Of a stretch of DNA of 64,000 nt, positions 44,245 through 56,600 are shown piece after piece. This DNA comes from Edaphochlamys debaryana (lineage: Eukaryota; Chlorophyta; Chlorophyceae; Chlamydomonadales): NCBI GenBank assembly GCA_016858145.1, contig JAEHOE010000155.1, positions 62,001-126,000 on the forward strand, written 5' to 3'. A program made the translations under genes and the position numbers. The notes beneath the pieces were generated by a model that worked only from the letters and a program-made list of their open reading frames with translations, searched no databases and was not told where the DNA came from. Every line of letters starts with the position of its first letter. Within the stretch, counting starts at the first letter, position 1.

Positions 44245-45394
44245 GGTTGGTACCCCGCCACCATGGGGGTGACTCTTTGCAGGGGCTTGACTTGAAGGCT
44301 GGGTGGGTCCTGAGCTTGTCCGGGGTGCGCACTTGATGACTTGAAGCGTGCGCGGGGCTAATCCTCGAGGTGGAAAGCTGGAATGAAGGAGCGTCCCCTG
44401 CCCCGTCTATACGCCGGTTCGGGCCCCCGGCGACAGTAGCCTGCTGTCTGCGACTTCGACTGGACATCGTGCTGGTTGTACCACATTGGGTCGTGGCTCC
44501 CTTCCCCGCCCATGAACCCTGCTCACCTCCAGCAGCACACCCCAGTGCACTCGACGCACTGCGTCTCAGCAGGCGGCTCGTACACAGCCCTTATCATCCT
44601 ATCCCTCCCCTGCCCACCCGGTCAGCCACCCGTTGCACTCCATGTGCTCGGCCGTGGTCCTGTCGCTTCCAAGTCCATGCCTCCGTGCCCAGAGCGCACG
44701 TGTCTCAGTGCGCCACTGGACCGGGCTGGAAAGGACAGGACCGGACCTGCAACGCCGCCTGCGCTCCGCCTAGCTGGCACCAGGCCTGCACACGTCGCGC
44801 TCCTGCATGCCCCTGCCCACGGCCCTATGGCCTGCCCTGCGCCTGCCCTCCCCTGCCTACCGTGCGCAGCCGCGTCACTCACTACCGCTCACTCGTCTCC
44901 TCTCACTCGTTTCTAGCCCCATACCTAGCGCCAGCAGGCATCCATGTCCACTTCCTTCGTGACCGGGCGCTCGGCCCCTTGTCTGCCTCCCTCCCCAAAC
45001 CCTCTTGCCCCTCTTGCCCCCCCCCTCCCCCCTTCCCACCCCGTTTCACCCCAGACCACGTCTCATCAGCCCTCCACCCTCTCTCCCCTTACGCCACCGC
45101 TACCGCGCGTCCTGCGCTATGAGCCCCAGGATGTAGGCCGCCAGCTCGGGCCCGAATATGGAGGTGAACTTGGCCCGGTTGTCGTGGTCCGAGTGGATGA
45201 AGTCGCCCTGGGGTTGAGGGGATGGGGGTCAAAGGGATGGGGGTTTTAGGGGAGTTGGGGAGACGGAGTTCTGGGGCGAGGTGTGGGGCAGCGCCTTGCA
45301 ACAGTTTGACATAACCTCTATCTTCCCCGTCCTTGTCCTCCGTGCCCCCCCCCCCCCTTCCACACCCAAGCTCCACCTGCGCCACCTGCCCCCT
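44245..45394. repeat. Tandem duplication unit 1 (Sec14 3' end and flank)
   Basis: An 1,150-bp segment matching 45,937-47,098 nearly base for base, and matching the left arm once (about 17,400-18,545). It includes the Sec14 last exon and the intergenic region toward the F-box/LRR gene. Confidence 0.9.
45100..45207 (-). pseudogene. Orphan duplicate of the Sec14 last exon
   Basis: A 108-bp exon, same as 46,807-46,914 (starts GDFIHSDHDNRAK, ends AQDAR and stop). It is separated from the rest of the gene by the 542-bp insert. Unless used by alternative splicing it is a relic of the tandem duplication. Confidence 0.8.
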
Positions 45395-45936
45395 CGGTCC
45401 CGCACTCGGACCTCGGGTCCAAGCCCAAGAGTGCGAAAGCGGGCCGCACTTCGTGGCCCTTGGCGGCCCAAAACGTGCGACCGCACTTGGCAAGCGCTTG
45501 CCGCCCAGAAGTGCGGGAGAGTGCGGTGGAGTGTAGCGGAGGGCGCGGCGTTCTGGAGGCCTGTTTCAAGCGGATGAGTCTGCCTGGCTCTCGCCCTAGT
45601 GCATGAGCTGATGTAGGCGGGCAACTGGGGGTCTTGAATTCCAGCAGCAACCCCGTAGTGTATGCTGCAAGTGCATGTGATGCGGGCTGGACGGTGGGGG
45701 TGGGAAGGGGACTGCCTGCCCGGCTGGCCGCGCCCGTTCGGTGGGCCCCCCAGGGGTTGAGGGGCCCCCGCACCTGAGCCGCCAGAAGGCTCAAAAATGT
45801 GCCGGCGCGGGCCGCACTCGCAACCACCAAACTTTGCTACAAAAGTGCGGGAGCTTCCGCACATGAGGCTCTTTCCGTCACCGAAAGTGCGGGATGGCCT
45901 CACTCCCCCGCACTTCCGCACTAAGATAGCAACACT
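45395..45936. mobile_element. 542-bp insert rich in AGTGCGG / CCGCACT motifs
   Basis: Sits exactly between the two duplication units and has no counterpart in the left arm. It holds many copies of a short motif in both orientations: tcccgcactcgg, gggccgcacttcg, gaccgcacttgg, agtgcgggagagtgcggtgg, ggccgcactcgc, aaagtgcgggagcttccgca and cccgcacttccgcact. It has no coding potential. Classification as a non-autonomous element is tentative. Clear terminal inverted repeats are not certain by eye, although both ends carry the cccgcact motif. Confidence 0.4.
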
Positions 45937-47098
45937 GGTTGGTACCCCGCCACCATGGGGGTAACTCTTTGCAGGGGCTTGACTTGAAGGCTGGGTGGGT
46001 CCTGAGCTTGTCCGGGGTGCGCACTTGATGACTTGAAGCGTGCGCGGGGCTAATCCTCGAGGTGGAAAGCTGGAATGAAGGAGCGTCCCCTGCCCCGTCT
46101 ATACGCCGGTTCGGGCCCCCGGCGACAGTAGCCTGCTGTCTGCGACTTCGACTGGACATCGTGCTGGTTGTACCACATTGGGTCGTGGCTCCCTTCCCCG
46201 CCCATGGACCCTGCTCACCTCCAGCAGCACACCCCAGTGCGCTCGACGCACTGCGTCTCAGCAGGCGGCTCGTACACAGCCCTTCTCATCCTATCCCTCC
46301 TCTGCCCACCCAGTCAGCCACCCGTTGCACTCCATGCGCTCGGCCGCGGTCCTGTCGGTTCCAAGTCCATGCCTCCGTGCCCAGAGCGCACGTGTCTCGG
46401 TGCGCCACTGGACCGGGCTGGACCGGACCGGGCCGGACCTGCAACGCCGCCTGCGCTCCGCCTAGCTGGCACCAGGCCTGCACACGTCGCGCTCCTGCAT
46501 GCCCCTGCCCACGGCCCTATGGCCTGCCCTGCGCCTGCCCTCCCCTGCCTACCGTGCGCAGCCGCGTCACTCACTATCGCTCACTCGTCTCCTCTCACTC
46601 GTTTCTAGCCCCATACCTAGCGCCAGCAGGCATCCATGTCCACTTCCTTCGTGACCGGGCGCTCGGCCCCTTGTCTGCCTCCCTCCCCAAACCCTCTTGC
46701 CCCTCTTGCCCCCCCCCCCTCCCCCCTTCCCACCCCGTTTCACCCCAGACCACGTCTCATCAGCCCTCCACGTGGAGGGTGCACCCTCTCTCCCCTTCCG
46801 CCACCGCTACCGCGCGTCCTGCGCTATGAGCCCCAGGATGTAGGCCGCCAGCTCGGGCCCGAATATGGAGGTGAACTTGGCCCGGTTGTCGTGGTCCGAG
46901 TGGATGAAGTCGCCCTGGGTTTGAGGGGATGGGGGTCAAAGGGATGGGGGTTTAAGGGGAGTTGGGGAGACGGAGTTCTGAGGCGAGGTGTGGGGCAGCG
47001 CCTTGCAACAGTTTGACATAACCTCTATCTTCCCCGTCCTTGTCCTCCGTGCCCCCCCCCCTTCCACACCCAAGCTCCACCTGCGCCACCTGCCCCCT
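45937..47098. repeat. Tandem duplication unit 2 (contiguous with Sec14)
   Basis: Same sequence as 44,245-45,394, with a few substitutions and a small insertion (near 46,772). This unit is contiguous with the upstream exons of the right Sec14 gene. Confidence 0.9.
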
Positions 47099-50000
47099 GA
47101 CCCTGCCCCTCCATAACCGCCACCCGTCCCCTCCCCAGCCCCCCTTCCCTCCCCTGCCCCCCCCCCTCCCCCCACCTTCTTTGCGGTCTTCTCGGGCAGC
47201 ATGGGGTGCACCACCTTCCACAGACCGAAGAAGATGGAGGGGGGGTCAATGATCATCATCCTTTGAGGGTGGGTGGTTGGGAAGGGGGGGGGGGGGTGGA
47301 GGGGGGAGGGGAGGGGGGATGAGGCTAAACGAGGAGGGACCGAGAATGATGGTTGGGAGGACGAGTAGACGGGCGGACGGGCGGACAGGCTCCCCAGCAC
47401 ACACGCACGCACGCGTCGTGCCCCGTCCTTCCGATCCCGAAAGCCTCAGCCCCCCTTCCCCCCCCCCCCACCCTAGTCCCCCTTCCCTTCCCCTCACGTG
47501 GCGAGGCACTCGGGGAAGTGGTTGGAGAAGATGTCGATGGCGCCCCAGGCGAAGGCGGGGGAGGCGTCTCGCCAGCCGAAGCCGTGCTTGTGCTTGCCGC
47601 AAAAGTGGTTCTAGGGAGGGTGGAGGGGGTTAACAGGGGGTGGGGTGGGATGGGAGGGAGTGGCTGAGTGGGGTGATAGGAGTTTGGTTCTGGGCTCAGG
47701 GCCGCTGTGTGGTTGTCCCATTCCTGGTCCATCCCTTGCCTCCGTGCCCCTCCCTTCGCACCCCGTACCCCCCCCCCCCCCAGGCTCACCACCCACACCA
47801 CGCTCCCCGGGCTGCCCGCGTTGACGCACTGGTTGGCCTTCTCCATGAGGCAAATGGTGTTAATCTGGGGGGGGGGGGGAGGAAGGGCATTCTTCAGCAA
47901 AAGTTGTTGCCACCACACGCCCCACAACGTACCCTGGCTCTTTCCCCCCACCCCACTCAGTTCTTCCCCCCACCCCACACCCCACACGCCGGCCGGCTAA
48001 TCACCGCGCCTACGATTTTCTCGGCCTTTACACGAGCAGCCCTGAAACACACACACCTTGACGTGCTCTGGGGTGCGCTCACGCCTGCTGCCAATCCAAT
48101 CCCTCTTGTCCCTCTTAATAAACCTCCTACGCCCCAACCACACATAATTACAACATGGGATCGACACGCACCTTGACGTGCTCCGGAGTGCGCTCCAGGG
48201 ACTTGGCGAAGCACGAGTACACCACCACACGGCCCTTGGGGGGGGGGGGTGGATAGCAAGAGGGGGGAGGGGGAAGGGAAGGTGAGGAAGCAGGAGCGGG
48301 GAGAACGATCAGACGCGCGGTAGACAAGCACGGTTTGGCAACCTTGCCGTCAGCCGGGCCCAGCCCCAGGCCCCACCCGGGCCCAGCTCCAGGCCCCGCG
48401 CAGGCCCAGCCCCACCCGGGCCCACCTGCAGGTCGTACCCCACGATGCGTGCGTCGCTGGACAGCTTGTTGGCGGCGGTGGCGGGGTTGGCCAGGGCCCA
48501 GGGGCGGGCGGTGCGGCGCCACTGCAGCGTGTGGAGGAACATGGCGTAGGACTTGTCTGGGGGGGGGGGGGGAGGTGGTTTGAGGGGAGGGGGGAGGGTG
48601 GTTGGAGGGTGGTTGGCGGGAGGGAAGGGGCGGGTGGGGGCAAGGGGGGGCAGGGCAGGGCAGCGTGTGGAGGAACATGGCGTAGGACGTGTCTGGGAGG
48701 GGCGGGGGTGGGGAGGGGTGGGGTGGGGGGGTTATTGGGGGATTGGAGGCGGTAGGAGTGTTGCTGCATCCGGGCGGGAGGTGGAGCATGGAAGGGGGGA
48801 GGGGGGGCGTGTTCCCCGGGTGCTCCGGCCGGCTCTCGCCCGAACTCGAACGCGAGTGGCCGTTTGTGACCCCCCTCCTCCTCCCGCCTCCCCGCCCATA
48901 CCCCTACACCGAGCGGCTGTGTGTTGCCTGCAATGACCACTCCTGCAACCAATTCCGCACCACCACCCCTCCCCCCTCCCCCCTCCCCTACCCCCTTCAC
49001 ACCCTGCCCCCCCCCCCCCCTCACCCAGGTGGTGGTCCCTGGCCCGCAGGTACCGCAGCAGCTGCAGGTCCGTCACATAGGCGGCGTCCTCGGGCTGGGT
49101 CAGAGCGCCGGAGGACTCCAGCCGCCGCCTGGGGGGAGGGGGGAGGGAGGGGGCGGGCGGGGGCGCGGGCGGGATGGGGTGGGTGGGCGTGGGTGAGGAG
49201 GTGAAGGGGCCGTACGCCTGCAGGGAATAGCAGGGACGGCCCCGTCCTCCCCTTCCCTGTGCATGCCGGCTCGCCCTTGAAGCCGGTGGTGGATCGTCCT
49301 GTCGGGTCGAGGTGTCAAGCCGCGTCCGCCTGCTTCTTACCCCTGTGCAGCCGGCCCTCCTTGCTCAACCCTTCTCCCGCTCCTCCCACACACATCCCCA
49401 GAGTACTAGCACTCGCAGTCCTTCCCCCTCCCACCCCCGGGTCCTACCCGCCCCCCCCCCCGCCTGAGCTCCTTGGTCTGCCGCGCCTCTGCTCTGACGC
49501 ACCCATGCCCAGGCTCCCAGGTCCCAGCCCCCCCTTGGCTGGCGCCACCTTGATCCCCAGTCTAACCCCCTCCCAACACCCACCTGAGCTCCCTCCCCAG
49601 CAGCGGCCGCTCCACTCCTAGGCGCCCCATGCCCAATGCGCCGGACGGTCCGAACCTGTCTCACTTCAGTAACCCCCACCCCTGCCCCCCATCTTCACCC
49701 TTGGATCTGCCCCCGCTCCACTCCCACACGCCTCACGTCCAGGCACCTGGCGATCGCACTTCCCTCACCCCCACTCTCATTGCAAGCATGGCGCCCTCCG
49801 AGCAGACCCGAACCCACTCCCAAACATACCACAAGCATCCCCTCACCTCCCCGCCCCCCTGGTCTCAGTACCCCCCCCCCCCCCCCCCCCCCCCCCTGCC
49901 CCCCCCCCCCCACACACGCCCCCACCTGAACTCCTCCATCTGCCGCCGCTCCGCCTCGCTGGCGTCCGGCAGCTGCTCCGGGCGCCAGGGGTCCTTGGGC

Positions 50001-50603
50001 GCGAGGCCAAAGTGGGAGCGGTGGGCGGCCAGCGCCTGGGCTTGGGGGGGGAGCAGCGCCGCGGTGACTGGCAGGGGGGACGGGGGGAACGGACGGGGGG
50101 GGAGGGGCGGATGGCATGGAGGGGTACAGCGAGCGCCTGACAATCTCCAGTGTGAGGCAATAGGGGACGAAGCAGCTCGATAGCAGGGAAGGGAGGGGGA
50201 ACAAGCAAAAAAGTGAGGGTGGCGTAGTGAGAGGGAGGAGGTTGAAACTGCACAGGGACCTGTGCGTCAGGGGAGCGGGACCGGGCATGCATGTGCAACG
50301 CTCTGGGACTTCACCGCGTGTGGTAACGATTTGGGAGTGGAGGAGGGAAGGGGGGGTTTAGGGGGGAGAGCGGAGGGCCGGGTCTGCATGTGCAGCGCAC
50401 CCGCAACCCCCGGCCGCTACCACCCTGGACTGCGAACCCGGACCGCGTCTGCTAAACCCACTGTACGTGTCGGTGCTCTCCAGGTGGCTGAACGCCGCCC
50501 GGAAGCGCGCGATGACCTCCTCGTCGCTCCGACCCTCCGGCTTCCTGTCTTTATCATCGCCAGGCGCCCCGCCTCCGACCTCCACAACTGCTAAACTGGT
50601 CAT
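46807..50603 (-). CDS. Sec14-like CRAL-TRIO domain protein, right copy
   Basis: Mirror of the left Sec14 gene with all nine exons recognisable. The start codon is at 50,601-50,603 (MTSLAVVEVGG) and the stop TAG at 46,807-46,809. Motifs LLRYLRARDHHL, VVVYSCFAKSLER and FGPELAAYIL are unchanged. One visible residue change is NHFCGKHKHG where the left has NHFGGKHKHG. Intron 1 is shorter than on the left. A lipid-transfer role is inferred as for the left copy. The second last exon at 45,100-45,207 would allow an alternative 3' end with the same protein sequence. Confidence 0.85.
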
Positions 50604-50995
50604 CGCGGGCGCTTGCTGGGCCAGCGCTGCGCGTCTGTCGTTGGCGATGTGCGTGAGAGTTTGTTGACGTTTTCACTGTTTAACTAGCTTGTATTTGTCT
50701 CTAGCACAAGTAAGTGGAGACATCCGTATCAATTGTGTACAGAGCTTGGCAAACCGCCCAGTTTGCTGCATCGCGTTGCCCGCCCTCATTCCCGCGCACT
50801 CCCGCGAGCGTCGGGCTTACGCCTGACTCACCTTATGCCACACTATACGCAGAGCAATCAAACCGCCATCTTGAGAATACGTGCCCCGGAGTCTTGACGG
50901 AGCACGCGGAGCTGTCAGCCAAACCAGTCCACCTCAAATGTAGCTCCCTCGCGACCACGTCCTAGCGCTGCTAGTAGCTTGAAAGGGTACCCATT
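50604..50995. promoter_or_regulatory. Bidirectional promoter region, Sec14 / ARL16 (right)
   Basis: Reverse complement of 13,425-13,816 with a few substitutions. Both right-arm genes therefore keep their native promoter. Confidence 0.5.
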
Positions 50996-52548
50996 ATGAG
51001 CGGAGGGGCGTCGAAGAACGGCGGCATGTGCTGCGGGGGCAACCTGCCCGCGAATTCGCCGACGGGCGATGCGGATGATTTCCTGCTGATAGGCCTGCAG
51101 GTGAGGGGTGGGGGAGGGGTGGGGGTGGGGGGCGGGCTGGGCAAGAGAAAGAGCCCTGGGCAGGCCATGCCCGGGCCGCATCGCACGACCCTGCCGTCCC
51201 TATGCCCCTTGACCCGCCAACAGGGCAGCGGCAAGACGCTCCTCGGGCAACGGCTAAGAAGTGAGCACAGGGCTCGTGATGATGCCTAGTTCGCGCCCCG
51301 GGGCAGGCCTCTGCTGTGCTCCTCACAGCTCCTCGCCCGCGCCCACGCCCCCCTCACCTGGTGCGCAACTCCCTCCCTGACGTCCCTGTACAGCACACAC
51401 ACACAAACACTCACACACACACACGCAGTCCACACCGCCTATTCCCCTCCCCCTCCGGCCCCCCCCAGCCGTGTACGGCCGCTGCCCTGGGCCGCCCTTC
51501 CGTGTGGTCACCACGGAGACGCACGGCTGCCAGGACTTCAGAGTGCCCACGGCCCGGGGCTGCCCCGTCAGGAACGTCAAGATACGGTGTGTGTGGGGGG
51601 GGGGGGGGGGAACTGGTGGGTGCCCGGGGGGGGGAAGGGGGGTTGAGGGGGGGGCGGTCGAGACCCCAAGCCACCCCGGGCCCAGAGCGCTGCTGGGGGC
51701 ACCGGGGCACAGCTGGGTGCAGGGGCGCACCAGCGGGAGGGGCGTCCATTAAGCACCCAGCACCAGCGCTATGCCTGCCCTCCCCATCGTCATGCCTTTG
51801 CGACAGATCCCTTTTGCAGCCCCTCCCCACCTACCCCTTGCTCCCTTGGCCCCCCCCTCCCCCCCTGTCAGGTACTCCCGGCCCATCCGGGGGGTGGTCT
51901 TCGCTCTGGACGCCAGCGACGCAGCGGCGCTGACGGGGGCGGCCGTGGAGCTGTACGAGGTACTGCAGGTGGGGCAAATGCAAGGGGTTAGACCCATCGG
52001 ATGGAGATTAACATGACCGCGAGCCGTTGGCCGTTGGTTGTTGACCGTGGCCGTTGGGTATGGCGTGCTGTAACTGCAGGTAGGGCGCGCCGCTAGAGTC
52101 AGGCACACACAGAGGACACGGTAGTCTAGGGCCCCGTCGAGCGCGCCTTCCCACCACATCCCCCTCCCCCTCCCCTCCCCCCTACACACCCCCTTCCAGC
52201 GCCCCGACCTGTCCCCCAAGCCCGTGTGCCTGGTGCTGACTAAGGCCGACCTGCCCGTCACCCTGTCGAGGGCGGAGCTGGACCTGACCCTGGGGCTGGC
52301 GGAGCTGGAGGTGAGGGGGGGGGGGGTAAAGGGGCGGGCGCAATAACCGTGTCACTTACACACTCCACACTCCACCCCACCCACCCCAGCGGCTCTACCC
52401 CGGACGCCTGCGTGTGGCCGAGCTCTCCTCCGTGCTGCCCCCCGAGGAGTGCCCGGCGCTGGGGGCACTGGTGGACTGGATGGCCGGGGTCAAGGCCAGG
52501 GACCTGGGGCTGGAGGGCCGGGACGCGGCCGGGAGACAAAAGAGGTAG
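50996..52548 (+). CDS. ARL16: ARL16-like small GTPase, right copy lacking the G3 exon
   Basis: Exons 50996-51100, 51224-51260, 51469-51586, 51872-51968, 52200-52310 and 52390-52548 form an open frame of 208 residues. Start, P-loop (GSGKTLLGQRL), VVFALDASD and LVLTKADLP are present. The 39-bp exon encoding ECGGSMQPLWRNW on the left is gone. After the exon ending AAGATACG the sequence runs through a G-run straight to aactggtgggtgcc, so about 190 bp including the exon were deleted. Splicing to the next exon stays in frame, so a protein 13 residues shorter and without the G3/switch II region can be made. It is probably altered or inactive in nucleotide cycling, which is inference. Confidence 0.75.
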
Positions 52549-53643
52549 ACCGCAGAGGAACTTTGAAGCGGGACCGGGGGGTTAGTGGGGTAGGGGGCAG
52601 GCTGGCTCCGTGGCTGGCTCCGGACCGCGGGGCTGGGGCCGCCGGCAGTACCGGCAGCGGTCCGGGGCGGTTGAAGGGGCGCGGTAGCGGCTCATGCGTA
52701 CGGCTGCCGCACGTGGGTGCGTGAGAGGCAGGCAGACTATTCGGCGAGGGAGGGGTTTGTCTGCGTTGCACGTGGGTGCTCGAGAGGAAGGCGCGATCGA
52801 TGGGCCAGCGTATAGTCAGAGGCGCATTATTACGGTCACAGGCGAAGAAGAAGGACAGAATCTCTTACGCATGAGGTGCGGTAGGTTGGCTAGCGAGGCG
52901 AGATGCGTGTATCGGGGAAAGCGGGGCGGGACTCGCGCGTGCCAGGGGAGCTAGCCGGCGGTCCGCACGTCGGGGAGGCTGGGAGGAAGTCGGGCCATGC
53001 CGGCAGGCTGCTGCGTGCGTGCGTGGGGGGCAGGCGGTGTTGCAAGCACACAGGTGCAGGGCGCGCTCGGGCCGGGGGTTGCTTGCAACACCGTGCCATC
53101 AAATCCAAGCTCGCTTGGGGCCACCATCAACAAAGCCCGGGCGGGGCAAAGCCAGTCCATCCTGAGTCAGCTTGGTCCGACTGAGTGCTGTCCACACATC
53201 CACCTCATGCATTTTTCGACCATGGCCACACCCTGCCAGCCAGTCACCCCGTCCCGACGTCATGTCCCGACGTCACTAGTGCAGTCACCGCACAGAGGGG
53301 TTAAAGCAGCGGAAAACGTAACAAGAAGAAGAGGGGAAGTAGAAGTGTGAGGGGTCTGCAGGTAGGTGCCGGGTAGGTCCTTTGGCAATCCGTACCAGCA
53401 AGCGGCCACGTGCCTCCAGCATACATTGCCGTGCATGCGCGTACGCTTAACAAAAATAACACAATGCATGGACGAAGGCGCTTCAGAGCACAAAGACGCA
53501 CGGGTAGGGGTACGGTAGAACATGAAGTGCAGCAGCGGTACGCATGGCACGGGCTTGCTTCAACTGTCCACGTCGTGAGGGGTTTCAGCAGCACCAGCTA
53601 GATGAATCAAGACTCAGAAAAAGAAGACCACACATCTAGCTAG
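52549..53643. other. Convergent intergenic region, ARL16 / A2
   Basis: Mirror of 10,567-11,714. No exon is recognised. It presumably holds the 3' UTRs of the right ARL16 and A2. Confidence 0.5.
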
Positions 53644-56600
53644 CTAGGCCACCTGCCCAGCACCGGTGGGCACAACACGTCCCCCACCGCCCCCACGAGG
53701 GCCTCTGAACTTCCTCCACACCACCAGGCCCCCAACGGCTGCCGCCACAGTCCCCACCACCGCCGCCACAGCGCAGCCCACGATAACGGCAGTGGACGGC
53801 CGTCCCTGCTCCTGCCCCTCCGCTGTACTGACAGCTATGCTGATACCGGGGCCGCCTCCCTCCGCCGTCACGGAGCCTCCAGCCTCCGCTGGCAGTCCCG
53901 TGGCATCGGCTGTTGGATCGGAAGACTGCTGTCCAGGCTGGGTGCTCGGGGCATCCTGCTGGAACTGACTGCCTGACAGCTGTCCGGCTTCGCCTTGCTT
54001 GAGGCCTGTGCAGGCGTGGCAAGGCAGGCGTGACACGTACGTCAGACGCACCCGTCAACGTTACCCGTCAACGGGCTGGGTTTCTTGATTGCGAGCATGT
54101 GTATCTAGTGTATCTTAAGTCGCAAGTCGCTGTATAGGAGGACTGAGATGCTCCACGGCAATGAGAGCCCTCCCTCACCTGACGTGTCGGGCAGGGGTGG
54201 CGGCGTTTCCGGGGGCGGCGGCGGCGGTGCCTGCGGGGGCGGCGGTGGTGGCGTTTCCGGGGGCGGCGGCGGCGGTGCCTGCGGGGGTGGCGGTGGTGGC
54301 GTTTCCGGGGGCGGCGGCGGCGGTGCCTGCGGGGGTGGTGGCGGCGGCGTTTCGGGGGGAGGCGGCGGGGGGGCTGAGGGGGGTGGCGGGGGCGGCATGT
54401 CCGGTGGTGGTGGGGGTACGCTTGGAGGTGGCGGCGGCGGCATGTCGGGAGGTGGAGGCGGCGGCAGGTCCGGCGGCGGCGGCGGGAGGTAGGCTGGGAG
54501 GCGGCGGAGGTGGGTGGGCCGGAGGCGGTGGGGGGTGCTGGGGTGGCGGTGGCGGTGTGTTCGGCGGTTGTGGAGAAGGGCTGGGCGGAGAGGGCGACGG
54601 CGGCCGAGGAGAGGGTGGCAGTGGCGGTGATGGCGGCAGGGGAGAGGGCGGCTTGGGGGAGGGGGGCTTCGGGGAAGGCGGCTTAGGGGACGGGGGGTCT
54701 GGTAAGGGAGGTCTAGGCGAGGGAGGGAAGGGAGCAGGGGGCCTGGGCGAAGGAGGTTGAGGGAGAGGGGATGGAGGCTTGGGGCTCGGTGGGCTGGGAG
54801 ATGGGGGCTTTGGGGAGGGCGGCAACGGTGACGGGGGTTTCGGTGACGGAGGGTCAGGCGAGGGGGGCTTGGGAGAAGGTGGAGGCGGTGAGGGAGGGCG
54901 AGGCGAGGGCGGCTGTGGGCTTGGTGGCCTCGGGGACGGGAGGGGAGGACTCGGGGAGGGGGGCCTGGGGACAGGCGGTTGAGGGAAGGGGGGCCTGGGG
55001 GAGGGGAACGAAGGGGCAGGTGGCTTGGGGGAGGGCGGAGGCGGCGAGGGCGGTCTGGGCGGAGTTGGAGAGGGGGCGGGTGGCCGGGGAGAGGGCGGCC
55101 CAGGGGAAGGTGGCCGTGGGGAGGGGGGCCGAGGAGGTTGCGGCTGCGGGGACGGCGGCTTGGGGGAGGGCGGGGTCGGAGACGGGGGCTTGGGTGACGG
55201 GGGTTGGGGAGAAGGGGGCTTTGGCGATGGCGGAGGCGGCGAGGGAGGTTTGGGCGGATGTGGAGAGGGGGTGGGTGGCCGGGGAGAGGGCGGCGCAGGG
55301 GATGGCGGCCGTGGGGAGGGGGGCCGAGGAGGTTGCGGCCGCGGAGAGGGCGGCTTGGGGGAGGGCGGGGTCGGCGACGGGGGCTTAGGCGACGGAGGGC
55401 TAGGAGAGGGAGGCTTGGGCGACGGCGGCTGTGGTGCGGGGGGCTTGGGGGGTCTCGGTGGCGGGTTCGGGCTGGGCTGGGGGGCTCCGCAGGGCCGGTT
55501 GCGCACATACAGGCCCTGGCATGGGGAGTCCATGTGCGAGTAGGCGGCCGCCCGGCTGACGTTCGACTTGAGCCTGCGTGGGAGTAATGGCAGGCAGTGT
55601 GAGCTAGCGAGGGCTCGACGCACGTAGAAGTATTAATAAGGGCACGACGTCTGTCTCGCTCGCGGGCACACAGCAGAGAGCAAATGAACGTCGCAAGCCC
55701 TCATCAGCAGTGCGGGCCCTGGGCCTTGAGCCCCGGGCTGTGTGGTGTTCGGAAGTAACGGTATCGGCGGAAGTACTCACTCTGCGGACGGCCAAGGGGA
55801 AAGGCGCAACCGTGTGTCTGTCAGTCAGGGCAATGCTCTGTGTGTTCACCTAGTTCACCCAGTTCATGTACAGTCTAAGTTTCACTCACGTCCCCACGTG
55901 TTGAAGCCTCGGCACGTGCAGTTGGCGAAGCAGGCCTGGGTTCAGGAGAAGTGGGCAGAAGGGGAGAGCGAGAGGGGACCAATCAATCAAGCACGGGACA
56001 CGCTCAGGATGCGTTCACGCCCGAATGTACATGGGAAACCGCCCAATCCAGCGCTCATCACCATCTGTGTCCGCGCGGGCCACCACCCACCTGCGCGAGT
56101 GAGGTGAAGTTGTAGAGGTAGTTGCCCCTGTAGCCGTAGCTCAGTGTGGCCATGTTGTCGCCCAGGTGGTCCTTGAACTCGAGGAAGATGAAGTCGGGGT
56201 GGCTGTAGCAGGCTGCAAGAAAGCAATAGGGTGGGGGCCGTGCTTAGCGCGCGCGGTCATCCCGTCTGGTCGGTCCCACACAGTGCAAAGTGAAATGCAA
56301 GTTCCCTTGCGCTGATTCGCTTACAATATGGAGGATACGGCGGCCGGGGCGGCCGGGGCGGTGGGAAAGGGGGACGCGGTGGGCGGGGCGGCGGGGAAGG
56401 TGGGCGTGGAAATGGGGGACGCGGTGGGCGGGGCGGCGGTTGAGGACGAGGCCGCGGGGACGGAGGTCGCGGAGAGGGTGGCAGCAGGTTGGGGGGCGAA
56501 GGCGAGGGGGAAGGTCGTGGAGAGGGCGGGCGTTGTTGAGGATTGGGGAATGGCTGTTGCGGTGGCGGCCACGGCGGGGGGACGGGAGGGGGTGGGATGG

